Assembly (NCBI GenBank): GCA_036250225.1
Contig: JAPZLL010000008.1
Coordinates: 1,054,001-1,118,000 of the forward strand
Length of the DNA: 64,000 nucleotides
Origin: Cercophora sp. LCS_1
Lineage: Eukaryota; Ascomycota; Sordariomycetes; Sordariales; Lasiosphaeriaceae
Direction of reading: 5' to 3'
The position numbers were made by a program, and so were the translations under genes. Below, piece by piece: positions 51,452 to 62,723 of the stretch. Numbering within the stretch: position 1 is the first letter of the stretch; the number at the start of each line of letters is the position of its first letter. The notes beneath the pieces are model-generated. The model made no database searches. It was not told the DNA's origin and was given only the letters and a program-made list of their open reading frames with translations.

Positions 51452-54400
51452 TGCGGACGCGAGACGCCCTGTCGTCATGTCAGACTCGTGGGCGGGACGC
51501 AAGCCAACGGCGGGTACCGTATCGCATACCTTCCCTGAAATCCTATGGTTCGGTGGGGCAAGACGCCTTGCAAACGAAAGCCCATCAACTCTCCACGACA
51601 GCCCAAAACTGAGAGTTCGATGTCGTCGAGAAGCGTCAGGCCATGCCAGGGTCGAAGAGCTAGGTAGGACTGGCGGTTGGCAACGAAAAAAGGAGGAGGT
51701 TCGCTCTCGGGAGAGGCTAGTGCGGTCGAGCGGTCCGGGAGCGGTGGGTAGATAAGTCAACCGGCTGGGGCGCCTCTTGAGCTATCAGTGCAATTGGGCA
51801 ATGCAGCCGCAAAAAAAGACAAAGGAAAGATGTTGCTGCAGGCGTCGTCGGAAAGGGGAGGGAGAGTGGGAGAGGATGATGTTCGCGCGCAGCAATGGGA
51901 ATCCCCAAGAGAAAAGAGCCGGAGCAGCCAACGCAGCCAGCTTTCTTGGGTGTGGAGTGTCGAGGTGGAGTCGGCGCGAGCTTGAGGGCTTAGGACGGCA
52001 GAGAGCTGCTGAACCTGCACGACCCCCTGCTGGGAACCCACGTTTCCGGCCAGGTGCGGCCAGTTGTGTGCGCTGCGGGGCCTGCACGAAAGCAACAAAG
52101 ACGGTTGGAGAGAAACCGGGCAGCGGGCAGGTAGAGCGCGCGGCACAGAATTGTTCAAAGTCCAGCAACAGAAGGAGCGGGCTGGGAGCAGCGAGGATGG
52201 AAGAGCAGCAGGTTTCCCTGGCAGATGTCGTCACTCTCCCCCTGGCCGCGCAGATGATCCACGCAGCCCCTGTAGCCGGTACCTCGCCAGCACGGACCAC
52301 TGTTAGAGGGGTTGGCGCGCCGTGCCCTGAAGGGCCTTGTCTCCAGCCACTGAAGCCTCACTGCAGCGGGGAGACGCACGGGCGAACCTTATCAACGGAG
52401 GGCTTGTCAGGGTACCAGTACGAGTTCCCTTTCGGCGCCTTCGACGGTGCCATCTTGGAGAGGCACGTTTTGTTAAATTATCCCCGCCATGGTCTCCTGC
52501 TATGCCCTTGGCAATTCGAGTTTTTGCGATCTCCTCATCTCTCTGTCGAAAACTGACTGCTGAGGAAAGGTTGGCAGAGAAAAAGACGCCCTCAACGTCT
52601 CCACGCGCATCAGTCAGCGCCGCGTGGATCTCGGGTTCAAAGGTTCCATCAGGATGACGAGGGGCAAGATTCAGTGTCGAGCCATGGGCTCGAGATGGCT
52701 GGCATGCTCGGCGCTCCAGGGAATGCCCCTTGCCAGCTTCTCCACACGGCGCCCACCGTGTTAGTTACTGTGGTATCAATTCTCTCGCCTTTTTAGCCTC
52801 GTCGTTCGCCAATCTGCCGCGCTCACGGATCCGGATGGGGTCCCATATCGCGCTGTTATCGGGCGCGAGCCGAACGCGACGGGATTCCAGAACGCCCAAA
52901 TGCCATTGACGACAAGGCGTTCGCTCGGGAGATGCTCACCGCTCGGGTGTTACCAGCCTGGCGATTGTTTGCGGAAACAGCACAGACGGACATGTGCAGC
53001 AGGCGAAACCGCCACAAAGAAGGCAGGATGCAAAAAACCACCGACCGACCAGCAGCGGCCGTTCCGTTTCCGACCGACGTGTCAGTCGGCCCCGGCCGCC
53101 GCAACACAACACAACAACAAGCGCCCACGTGCTGACTGCACCTCGCTGCGACGCTGACGACGAAGTCCTGGGCGGTGGAGGGTGTCCTCTTGGCGATTCT
53201 TGTCGCAAGAGGATCTGGAGGAACACGATGTCCTCTCGTTGCAGAATCCCGGAACTGACGGACATCGCAGGCTGGGTCTAAACAAGTTGCAGTTGCTAAT
53301 GCAGTCCCCAGAGACGGGCGCCAGAAAATCCATGTTCCCCCCGCCGTGGGGCGGCTGCCGATTGCTGGAAAAGCAGACGATTCGAGCCGCGCTTTAGTGG
53401 TCGCTTCGCCAAGCGGCTCTCTGGCCAGTCGATAGGAGACATTTGTCCGGGGCTTTGGCGATGCATCACCATGAGACCGCCTGTCCAAACACAGTGCAAT
53501 CCTTGAAAGCCAACAGCTGAGACGGGGAATTGTTGCATATGCAACTCGTATCCTTGGAAGGCAACCCCAGATTTTGACGCCCTCACCGCGTTACTTGCCT
53601 CTTCGCGGGACCTGAGCTCAGGTCAACAAAGTCCCCCGCGTCGGCGGTGGCGGCGGCGTCTTCCCGTCTCCAATCTGCATCAAACCCCGCTTGCTACGAA
53701 CACGAAGCACATGAGGTGATACGAAGTTTCCCGCCTCTTGGAAACCACGCATCCGGCCCTCCATTTCAGCTGCACCGAAGGGATGGAGCGAGCATACGCG
53801 ATGCAGTGTGATAGACAACAGGTTCGCTCTCCGACTTGGCCGGCCATTGACAGGGCGGAATAAGGATGGTATAAAAGCTGGGAAATAGCAGCGTCCCGCC
53901 CGTGCCTTGAGAATGAGTGTCGGACCAAGCTTTCGCCAGCCGTGCCTGGCAGGAACCAAGGCGAGGGAAGCAATTGAGAGGCCCCGCTGGCGGCTCTTTA
54001 TTCTGCCTCTGGCGGGTATATGGTACCCGTCGGTGGCAATCTAACGGTATGGGGGCTTGATAAGACGACATCGTTCTAGATTCGGGGACTCGAGACGGTC
54101 ATTTCGGGCGTTGGTGGCCATCGAGATGGCAATCCTGAATACTGATGCAGCGCAACACCACCCGACACGCAATCTTGAGCCGGGCCGTATACTCCCTTGT
54201 TGCAGCCACATCTACGAGGCGGCCTGCAAGCGGCATTTACCAGAGAGCACCCCCACGGTCTCGCGTGGTGCCTCGTCCCACGACAATGTGTCAAGAGTCC
54301 GGGCCATGTTGTTCGCCGCAGTAAGAGACCTTCCGTAGTGTCGTTGCACGGCGTATCATCGGTCTATCTCTAGACGATAAACCAGCCTCCTGTTCCCCTT

Positions 54401-55211
54401 CTAGAGCAGGGCTAAGGTCAGTTGACGGTATGCCGATTGCGCGAAACAAACATGAACCATGAGGCGGCCCGTTGTGATACATCGACAACAAGCAAATCGA
54501 AAAGGCAACCGCCAGATATCGGTCCGTCCGGTGTCGTTTGTGATACTTGTTTCCTCGCAGGGCTGTATGAATACGAATGAACAAGGTTTCCCCGTTTCTT
54601 GTCGGGCCGGCTTGCGTGATAGACGACAAGATCGTAAAAAAAAAAGCAGACTAGCACTGTCGATCATGTTTCCCTGCTTGACGAATCTTGGCAAGCGCAC
54701 CAAACGAGACCAAATCGGTTGGCTGCGCCAGGATGTGTCAAGATAAGGATCGGACACCTCGGCTCGGCGGGCGCTGAATGTGGATGCGGATGCGGAGCGC
54801 GGAGGGAGCCTCCACTCTCGCATGGACCCGGAGCCGTTACCGTGCCCGTCCGTCCGTCCCCACGACAGACGTCATTGCCCCTTTTTTTAGTAATAAATAA
54901 CCACCGTCATAGTCGACATTGAACAGTGTTCCTTCAAAAATGTGCATTTGCCAAAATACCTCAACGACATGCTACATTACAAAAACAAATACCGAACCGA
55001 CCCATAACCCACATGTAAACCAGCCAAACCAGCAGTCCCTTCCGCTTCCATGATGTGCTAAACGCCAATATGTCTCCCAGGGGTTCAAGCTAAAACCCAA
55101 CCACTGATGATTGTTCCTCCGCCGCCTCGCCAATACTTTTCACCCTGAAACGCGAAGCCCAAGACAGAAACGACGCTGTGCCACCACGATCGCGCGTCGT
55201 GAGACGAAGAC
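51452..55211. other. 3.8 kb without a recognised protein gene upstream of the WSC gene
   Basis: The minus strand just upstream of the sensor start is probably its promoter and a long 5' leader: purine/pyrimidine-biased DNA, several short upstream frames. The frames at 51777-52556 (+), 52856-53488 (-) and 54401-54823 (-) have the arginine/serine-biased composition of GC-rich non-coding DNA and no family motif. A poly-A run near 54636 and AT-rich DNA at 54885-55000 precede the end of the kelch gene. Room exists for a long noncoding RNA, but nothing in the bases proves one. Confidence 0.45.
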
Positions 55212-58154
55212 TTATTTCTCCCGCGACGGACTCCCCGCCGGACTGCTCCCCCGGCTGCTCTTGCTCTCGATGCTCTCGACCATTTCGAGGACTCGCGTCC
55301 GTGGTCGCTCCAAGCGCACCGACTCAGCCATGTAGATGGGCGTGGTGGTGGTGATGGATGCAGTCCGGAGGGATGCGGATGGTGATATCCCCGGCGCGGC
55401 GGGGAGTTTTCCGTCGTTCTCGGGGCGGAAGAGAAGACGCGCCGCTTCCTCTGCTTCTTTTTCTCTGCCGTTTCTGCCGGTGTCTCGTTCCCGCAACGCA
55501 TCCCTTTGTCTGTCGGTGTTGTCGTTCCTCGTGCCCATTTCCATGGCGCTATCCCTCCCATCCTTGACACTTGCACCCTCCCTTATACTCCCCTCCTCCT
55601 CGTGGCTCCCCACATGACTACTCCCACTATCCCACTCAATAACGCCCACCTCACCCACATCCGCATTGACAACCCTCAGCCTCTCCTTGGGCACCGTAAA
55701 CATGACCTGCACCAACCTCTGCTCAACCGCCCGCTCAACATCCCACTCATCCTCCTCCCCTTGCTCTCCCCACGCCTCCCGTCCCTGTTTCCGCCTCAAC
55801 AACGTCCCACCAGGCCCCATCCCAACAAGCCTAGGCTCATAATCCGACCCCCCACCGCTCCCCCCATCCAGCAAACTCTCCCCAGTGGGACTATCCCCTC
55901 GTGAACTCAAACTAGGCGAACTCCCGCTAAACACGCGTTTAAAACTCCCCAGCCAGCTCTTCCTATTCACTTTGTTTTTGGACGGACTGCCAGGACAATT
56001 GTCGTCATCGTTATCATCATGCGATGATAACAACGACGGCCCCTCTGCCTGCAAAACCGCGAACGAGGACTTGGCAGTGGAATACGATTCCCCGGATGAA
56101 CTAGTCCCCGGTGCGCCTCGCGCACCCGTGAGGTATCTCTCCGCGCCAGCCACAAAACTAAATGCGCTCGCGTCGGATAGATTACTCTCTGTTCGTTCAT
56201 GCTCTTCCGGTTTGGTTGACAAAAATCGCGGCGGGGTGGTCGTCGTGCTACCCGCGCGCTTGATCTTCTTCTCGAGAACTGCGTCTGCGGCGTCGACTTC
56301 GCCTACCCAGGTTTGTACCTCCGGCGCTTGTGGGAACACGCCCTTGGTTGGCGTGGCTGGCTGTGAACGTGTTGGCGTAGCGAACGGGTCGTCATCGGGG
56401 ACGGCGGTGCCGAGATCGACTTCCTTGTCCTCGTTGTCTTCCTCGTCGTCTTCGTAGATGGGGTGGATTTTTGGGATGGAGAGGGGGTGGAACCCGCCGT
56501 TCATGGATGTGGAGGGTTGGTAGAGACCACGGGCTACGGCTGGACGGGGACGTGGAGGCGGGAGGTAGACGGGGCGTTGGTTTTGGGCGCCGCGGAGGGT
56601 TTCGTAGCCCAGGGAACGACGGCCGTTGGTGTAGGGGTCGCTGCCGCCGGTGTACCAGTCTCGGGCAGAGTCGGCGTCCCAGGGGGGGAAGGGCGCTTCG
56701 AGCATGGGTGGGACGCCTTGGGCTAGGGAGCGGAGGGCTTCGTCGCGCTCTTGGCGCCGGAGGTGGCGACGGCGGAGGTAGAAGGCCAGGAGGATGAGGA
56801 GGGCGAGGACGGGGACGCCCAGGCCGAGACCTAGACCGAGGCCGAGGGATGTCGGGTTTGATGAGGTGGATGAGGACTCGTCCGAGGTTGGGTTGCCGGA
56901 GGGGTTGGAGGAGGGAGGGACGGAGTGTTGGGTCAGGGGATTGGTGTATGTGTCTGACCACGAGAGGGACGTAATGTTGAAGAATAGCTTGTTGGAGGAC
57001 TGGCGTCGGTGTTTCTTGGTGTTGATGGAGTAGCCGCCGTAGACCATCATCACGTTGCCTGGGAGCAAGGCAGCGCCATGGCCGTAGATTCCCGAGGACG
57101 GCTGGGAGGTGGGGATGGACCACTGCCAGTCGGAGAGGAGGGCGCCAATCTTGATGATGCCAAGTTGGGGTTCGGCAGGGGTGTTGATGTCGCCGACCCA
57201 TCCTCCCAAGATGACCAACGACGACCCGTCCTCACTGAGAATGGTGGTGTGACCCGACCGACTGTCGATATCGCTTGCGCCACTCGACGTGTCCTTGGCT
57301 GCGAGCAGATCGGTCCTGCTTGTCGTGGCTGGAGCAGCGATGGACACAAAGTTCCACGTCTCCTCGGGCAGACTCCAAATAGCTGCCGTGCTCATGTTGA
57401 TGAACGCCTGCTGGGTATGGCCCCCCAGCAAGACATGGCTGGTCTGCTGCGTGATGATGCCCGACCTATTCGTGATGGACGGCGTGAGTGCCGTGAACGT
57501 GAACCCCGCCTCGGCGATCGGTGGCCCAGCGCTCGGGGCATACGAAACCGTGTACGCCTTGGTGCTGCCGCCGGGCGGTGTGATCTTGAGCATTCGGTTG
57601 GAGTATGTCGCCGTCGACTGCCCCGAAGCACTGCCATTGGTCCACGGACACATGCCGCCGTAGACATAAAACACCGGCTCCGAGACAACCGGCGCGAGCT
57701 GCGCCGAAAAGCTCAGTCCGCCTCCCAGAAAATACGGCCCACCCTGTCCGTAATCCCACGTGTTGCTCTGCGCCGTGGCATGCTTGGTCCACGCTGAAGT
57801 CCCGCTGCTTCCCGGCGGGAGAGTCCACACCGCCGCATCGGTCGCAACCGAGCAATCGCCCGCAAAAACAGCAAGCGTCCCGTCCGCCAACACAGACGGC
57901 GTAAACGCAATATTCTTGCGATCGCCCAAAAACGGAAGTCCCGACGTGATTGTCTGTGTCTGCAGCGACGCCCCGCTCAACTTGGCCGAGATATTCAGCG
58001 ACAGCAAACTGACCGCCTCCCCCCTCGTTGCGAAAATGTAGGCGACATCATCCTCCCCGGCTCCCGCCCCCGAAAGCAAAACCGTCGTCGGGATGTACGG
58101 CAGCGACGCCGCCGCAGCCAGCGTCGCCAGCGCCAGCAACACGGCTTGGCGCAT
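55212..58154 (-). CDS. Kelch-type beta-propeller single-pass membrane protein
   Basis: An intronless gene of 980 residues. A signal peptide (MRQAVLLALATLAAAAS) leads into an ectodomain of about 400 residues with kelch/galactose-oxidase-like blades, seen as repeated GG turns and spaced W/Y: FYVYGGMCPW, HVLLGGHTQQ, SSLVILGGWVGD, GHGAALLPGNVMMVYGGYS. After an S/N/P-rich stalk comes the membrane helix SLGLGLGLGLGVPVLALLIL (about 450-475), with the stop-transfer sequence YLRRRHLRRQERDEA. The cytoplasmic half is disordered and charged, with acidic and RE-rich runs. Related fungal proteins are annotated as kelch-motif surface or cell-end proteins of unknown ligand. A surface receptor or polarity role is inference. 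The coding strand swings from C-rich near the middle to G-rich near the 3' end. Confidence 0.82.
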   Translation of the reverse strand: MRQAVLLALATLAAAASLPYIPTTVLLSGAGAGEDDVAYIFATRGEAVSLLSLNISAKLSGASLQTQTITSGLPFLGDRKNIAFTPSVLADGTLAVFAGDCSVATDAAVWTLPPGSSGTSAWTKHATAQSNTWDYGQGGPYFLGGGLSFSAQLAPVVSEPVFYVYGGMCPWTNGSASGQSTATYSNRMLKITPPGGSTKAYTVSYAPSAGPPIAEAGFTFTALTPSITNRSGIITQQTSHVLLGGHTQQAFINMSTAAIWSLPEETWNFVSIAAPATTSRTDLLAAKDTSSGASDIDSRSGHTTILSEDGSSLVILGGWVGDINTPAEPQLGIIKIGALLSDWQWSIPTSQPSSGIYGHGAALLPGNVMMVYGGYSINTKKHRRQSSNKLFFNITSLSWSDTYTNPLTQHSVPPSSNPSGNPTSDESSSTSSNPTSLGLGLGLGLGVPVLALLILLAFYLRRRHLRRQERDEALRSLAQGVPPMLEAPFPPWDADSARDWYTGGSDPYTNGRRSLGYETLRGAQNQRPVYLPPPRPRPAVARGLYQPSTSMNGGFHPLSIPKIHPIYEDDEEDNEDKEVDLGTAVPDDDPFATPTRSQPATPTKGVFPQAPEVQTWVGEVDAADAVLEKKIKRAGSTTTTPPRFLSTKPEEHERTESNLSDASAFSFVAGAERYLTGARGAPGTSSSGESYSTAKSSFAVLQAEGPSLLSSHDDNDDDNCPGSPSKNKVNRKSWLGSFKRVFSGSSPSLSSRGDSPTGESLLDGGSGGGSDYEPRLVGMGPGGTLLRRKQGREAWGEQGEEDEWDVERAVEQRLVQVMFTVPKERLRVVNADVGEVGVIEWDSGSSHVGSHEEEGSIREGASVKDGRDSAMEMGTRNDNTDRQRDALRERDTGRNGREKEAEEAARLLFRPENDGKLPAAPGISPSASLRTASITTTTPIYMAESVRLERPRTRVLEMVESIESKSSRGSSPAGSPSREK

Positions 58155-59231
58155 TGTTTGTCGTGGTCAAATGTCGATGCGGTGGTAGAGAGAGAAAAAA
58201 GGGAACACGGCAGTTCGTCCTTGGATGCAAGAACTACCGTAGGCTGGCCGCAGGATTGGGCCTGGTCTCGCAAGTCTCTCTTTGCGCGCAAAATGTCGTG
58301 TCTCTCAGAGAGAATGCATTGTTCCCGTTTCTGTCCTCGGTGCGCCCAATTTTGTCGTTTCGCAACTCAAAACCAGCCGAATTCGTTCGTCGTCCCAACA
58401 CACCCCGCGCAAGCAAAAGCAAAAGCAAAAAGATCGAAAACACAATTCAGCAATAAAGCATCGCCATATAGGAAGGGGGGTTGGCTGTGGATGGACCGGG
58501 ACCGCAAGAGGGAGTGGAGTAGTGGAGGACGGGAAAAGACGAGAGGTTGGAAGAGGAGTTCCCCCCATTTCCACGAGGGCATTGCGGGGTACACACATTC
58601 TCCCAAAGCAAAAGTCAACAAAGGACCCTTGGACCCCCTGGAGCGGAGCACCACATGCACAGTCACAGGGCTGGCGGCCGAAGAAAAGAAAAGTGGTGAC
58701 CACACCCCTCGGGTCGTCGCTTCGGGAGACAATTGGCTCAACCAGCGATAACGACGGCGCCAAGCGCTGTCTTGGCGCCGTTTTTCAGCGTGCTATCGAA
58801 TCGCCGTCGAATTGGATTCTGCCGTGGCGCATTTGGGTCGTGTTTACGGTGGGATTGTGATGTGGTTGCCAGAGCAACGCGGGATAAGCTGCAGCAGCGG
58901 CGCAGCCTGCATCTGCACTGTAACCAATCTGGCGGGGTTCACGGTTCGTCCCGCCACTTCAGCCATCGGCTGATGTTGCCGAATTGCCAGTCTCAGTCTC
59001 ACCACCAGAAATGAGCATCGCGAGATGATTCTGAGTGTCACACGTTGTCAAGAAACATCAATTCACTGTGGCAATGACAAGGACAAGAATGAATGAAACT
59101 ACCCGTCAGACAAGTGCAACTTCGCCAAGCCACGGCCCGACCCCAACGCAAGGGAACCAAGCACAAGAGACAAAACACCCCCTTTTCCTGAACGCCTACC
59201 CAAAAAACCAGTCTGCTGCACCAGATGCACC
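58155..59231. other. Intergenic, kelch gene upstream region
   Basis: 1.08 kb between the kelch start and the 3' end of the next minus-strand gene. A CAAAAGCAAAAGCAAAAAG repeat lies near 58413-58432. The small frames present have no family features. It should carry the kelch promoter and the neighbour's 3' UTR. Confidence 0.45.
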
Positions 59232-60755
59232 CTACGCGCCAGCACCAGCAGCCGGCGTCGCCCCGGACAGCACCAACTTCCCACTATGCACCGCCTCAAC
59301 AAACTTATCCCTCTCACTCGCAAGCAACTCATTGCTCTCCCTCAACACCTTGAGATCGCGATCCCTCTTGGACAACTCATCCCTCAACCGCAAAGCCTCG
59401 TGCTCCGCCCTCGTCGCCTTGGCCAGCTGCTCCTCATACCGCTCCTCCAACGCCGACGCCTTGACCGGCCACTTGGGTCCGACCATGCCCACAACCGTAG
59501 GCTTGTCCTCCAACTCCTTGGTATACGTAACTCCCGGATGGACCTCGCTGGCCGGCAACACGAAGATCGTGCCCCTTCCTTGCCCAGCAATCCGATAATA
59601 CTTGGTCTGCAACGTAACCGGCACGATCCCCCTCACGTAGTCCTTCCCGCCCCTCTGCTCTTCCCAAAACTTTTCCCCACTCACCCCCTTCTCCCTCCAC
59701 ACCCTCTCCCTCGCACCGATCAACGCCTCCTGCTTGTCGAAAATGTCATGCAGATTGCCCGCGATATCATCCCCCGCATTCACCAACACCCATCTATCCT
59801 GGGGATACACCAACTCCCTACTCGCTCTACCATCAGGGCCCAGACTCCCCAGGTACTGCGCCGGTATAGCCGCCTCTCCGGCCAACGCGTCCAACGCATT
59901 CCCATACGCCTTCTCAAGCTCATGCATCCTTGCAACCAAATGCTGCGTGAAAAGTATCCACTGGCCCAACAACGAGTTCCTCGCCATGGCGAACTGGTCC
60001 GCCTCATGCGGTTTGTTCGTCGGCAGAACTGACAGCAGCCCACCAGTAGCACCAAACTCGTGATCGAGGCGCTCGAGACAAGAATTGGCGTGCATGATGA
60101 GCAGATGGTGGTTCTCATACGGTTTGATCGGCTCTCCGGCACTACGCGGGACGTGCTGCGCAAAGGGACAGTTGTAATCCGTTCCGTAGGCTTCGTGGCG
60201 GCCGCGCACTTCGTTGGCCATGCCGAGGAGGGGCTTGTGGTGGTTCGGATCCGAGTTTGCGTATGGTTTTGTCAGATCCGAGAGGAAGTCGAAGGCGCGG
60301 GCGAGTTTCTCGGCCTTTTCGCCGGCTTCTTTATCTTTGCGCCGCGATTTCGAGCGGGAACGGGAATGGGAGGCGTGTCTCTTTTTCTCCTTTTTCTTCT
60401 CCTTGGCGATTTCCTCGTGGTAATTTTTGGCCTCTTCGTCGTGGGTTGGGTCTGCGTTGAGGATTTTGGAGAATTCCAGGTCCGGTGCCAGGGCTTGGAT
60501 CAGGATGCAGAGGGATTGGGCGTGTTGCTTGAGCGCCAACAGGGTCGGCGGGGTGCCTTCGGTGGAAAAGTAGCCGCAGTTCATGTGGCGGAGGAGGTCG
60601 GTGTCGATTTCATCCTTGTGCATGCGTGACCAGCGGGAGGCGTAGGGGAGGGAATAGTCGGTTGCTTTGATGTAGCCGTCTTGGTGGGCATTTTCGTCAT
60701 CCTGGTGCTGGATCAGGTGCGCCGGGAGGTCTTTTTCCGTGGTGAGGTGCGACAT
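59232..60755 (-). CDS. Fungal protein of unknown function with C-terminal coiled coil
   Basis: An intronless frame of 507 residues from the ATG at 60755. The N-terminal part (DYSLPYASRWSRMHKDEIDT; HMNCGYFSTEGTPPTLLALK; LCILIQALAPDLEFSKIL) looks like a folded, conserved domain. A basic segment at about 125-150 (EKKKEKKRHASHSRSRSKSR) could be a nuclear signal. The middle has LLGMANEVRGRHEAYGTDYN and GSLGPDGRASRELVYPQDRW. A heptad-rich region follows at about 430-490 (LEERYEEQLAKATRAEHEAL) and predicts a coiled coil. No enzyme motif or membrane segment is apparent. Its normal composition and length of open frame make it a real gene, but I do not recognise the family and assign no function. Confidence 0.75.
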   Translation of the reverse strand: MSHLTTEKDLPAHLIQHQDDENAHQDGYIKATDYSLPYASRWSRMHKDEIDTDLLRHMNCGYFSTEGTPPTLLALKQHAQSLCILIQALAPDLEFSKILNADPTHDEEAKNYHEEIAKEKKKEKKRHASHSRSRSKSRRKDKEAGEKAEKLARAFDFLSDLTKPYANSDPNHHKPLLGMANEVRGRHEAYGTDYNCPFAQHVPRSAGEPIKPYENHHLLIMHANSCLERLDHEFGATGGLLSVLPTNKPHEADQFAMARNSLLGQWILFTQHLVARMHELEKAYGNALDALAGEAAIPAQYLGSLGPDGRASRELVYPQDRWVLVNAGDDIAGNLHDIFDKQEALIGARERVWREKGVSGEKFWEEQRGGKDYVRGIVPVTLQTKYYRIAGQGRGTIFVLPASEVHPGVTYTKELEDKPTVVGMVGPKWPVKASALEERYEEQLAKATRAEHEALRLRDELSKRDRDLKVLRESNELLASERDKFVEAVHSGKLVLSGATPAAGAGA

Positions 60756-62723
60756 TTTGGCGGTTGTCTGTTGACTTTGGAGGGATTCTCGATGATGCCG
60801 CTGACTTGGGAGACAAGTTTGGCGTTGGACGGGTTTGTGATGAGATGAGCCGGGTCAAGAGGGTATTTACGACTGCCGTCGTGGAAAGCTTCGAGGCGCC
60901 CATTGTTCTGCATTTTCGGTGCTCAAAGGTGAGGGTGGATTGTTGCGTACAAACGACAAAGAATGGTTGACGGAAGCAGTTTCTACAGGCATACCTCTTT
61001 GATGCATGTCTGGCTGCCGAGGACGGAACCGGGTTCACATTCCACAATCGCCTCCTGAGACACAGGCCTTGGGAGACGACAGCCACATGGCAGCGATTTT
61101 AGGTTGTCAAGTCGAGTCTTTACTGTTGTGCTTTGCATAGACGGTGATCGGTTTCTTTGAGGGCCTCGTGATATTCAGGCCCTTGAGCTGCCCTTGAGAC
61201 TTCACCAATCAGCTGTGCCATATTTTGTAGAGTCATGATCAAGTCGACGAGCTTCATTGAGCACTAGTTTGCATCTGGCGATGAGTTGCCCCCAATGAAC
61301 AGCTTACCCGAACAGACTTCAGATGTTTGTGGATTACGTAGAAACTCAGGCGCCATTCAAACATCCGAGTGTGTTGCCGTCCTGAATGTGTGCAGAGCCG
61401 CAATCATCCACCTGTGGTTGAAACACGGCTCATCTCAACCCGTGTTTGCGCTTCAAGCGCCTCAGCGGTCTTGATTGTGGCTTGCCGGATAAACTGGTGT
61501 CAACTGGTGTCACGGGACGGAAACACCTAGTCACACTAAATCTGGTGGCAGATCTGGGGAATGCGATGCGCCAAGCATTCTCAGTATAATGTTCCAGACC
61601 CTCGAATTCGGTGCCGAATTCTTGTGAGCGCTGAATCCTGATGCTACACTTCAGCAGACAAGCACCAGGCTGTGCTGGTGGTTGCCGAAACCCCTCATTT
61701 CAGCGAGATGGGACGGTGAGGCGTGGCCGACGTCAATCTGCTGGTGTGTGTGACGTGGGAATTGCCCTCGCGTGTACCTTATGGCGACTGCATGTCCACC
61801 GCAGCTGAAAGTGGGCCCCAGACGAGCTGGGGAGAGGCCCAGACCCTCTTGCGCGCGGAGAAACACCGATTGGAATTGCCTTGATGCGCGCAAACCACGG
61901 CCTCCCAGGACCGGCTAGCGTCTCTGGCTCGACTGAGTTGGCTCTGAGACATTCGTCAATGCACAATGCTCATCGCACGCCGAAAAGGAAGAGAGCTGCA
62001 GCTATGGTCGGCGATGTGTGATGCTTTCTCGGGGAAGGAGAATCGATGACAGAACAATCGGAAAACGGCACAGTCGAGAGAGAGAATCTTGGATCTTGGA
62101 GCAGTCCTCAGTTGGGAACGATCGATCGTGTTCGGCCGTGCCAGCCCTGCTGCCCGGTTTATCGCTGTGTGTTATTGGCAGGGAAAGCTCCCTGTCGGAC
62201 GGGACCTGCTGAAAATTGCAGATTTGCCCCACATCCAAAGGACGCGGAAGGAAGCGACAACCCAAACGCTCTGGATGTTGCGTCATTGGGAGGTATTGCA
62301 GGGTCACTCCCGTGCGAGGACAAGCCTGGTTGATGTGTGGTGTGAGACCGCCAGATCGACGGCCAGAGGGCCGCCAGAATAAAAGGCCCTGACGCCGTGT
62401 CGCCCGTGGCCAGAGTCTCTTCGAAACATTTTCATCAACCCACAAGCGCCCAACCGTCCCCGTCTGGTGGTCGCCGGTCCTCGTTGGGCTACTCCTGCCG
62501 GTGGAGTAATTGCACGACGCGGTCTGAGCTGCCAATCGCACGCCCGATCCAGCCCTTATCCAGCCCTTGCGGTCCCCCCCTGCAACAGCTGTGCTCCCTG
62601 CTTTTGCCCTCGACTTCCGCAGAAGCTGAGCTCGAGCTCTTTTCCTCCCTCTTCAGTTCCCCACACAAGCTTCGCAGATCAAACTCGACACAAAGACGTC
62701 AGTCAACGCTGACAACCGCCAAC
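60756..62723. promoter_or_regulatory. Divergent intergenic region before the CSC1-like channel gene
   Basis: Nearly 2 kb between two genes transcribed apart. No gene was recognised; the frames at 61651-61966 (-) and 62002-62541 (-) lack family signs. Pyrimidine-rich DNA at 62560-62720 is probably the channel gene's 5' leader, ending GCCAACATGG. Confidence 0.45.

Noticed and set aside
51777..52556. 259-residue plus-strand frame upstream of the WSC gene
   Set aside because: Composition is arginine/cysteine-biased as in GC-rich antisense DNA, with no domain; it probably lies antisense to the sensor's leader.
59232..60755. Indoleamine 2,3-dioxygenase assignment for this gene
   Set aside because: Considered on length and first impression only; no haem-ligand or IDO signature could be found, so it stays unassigned.
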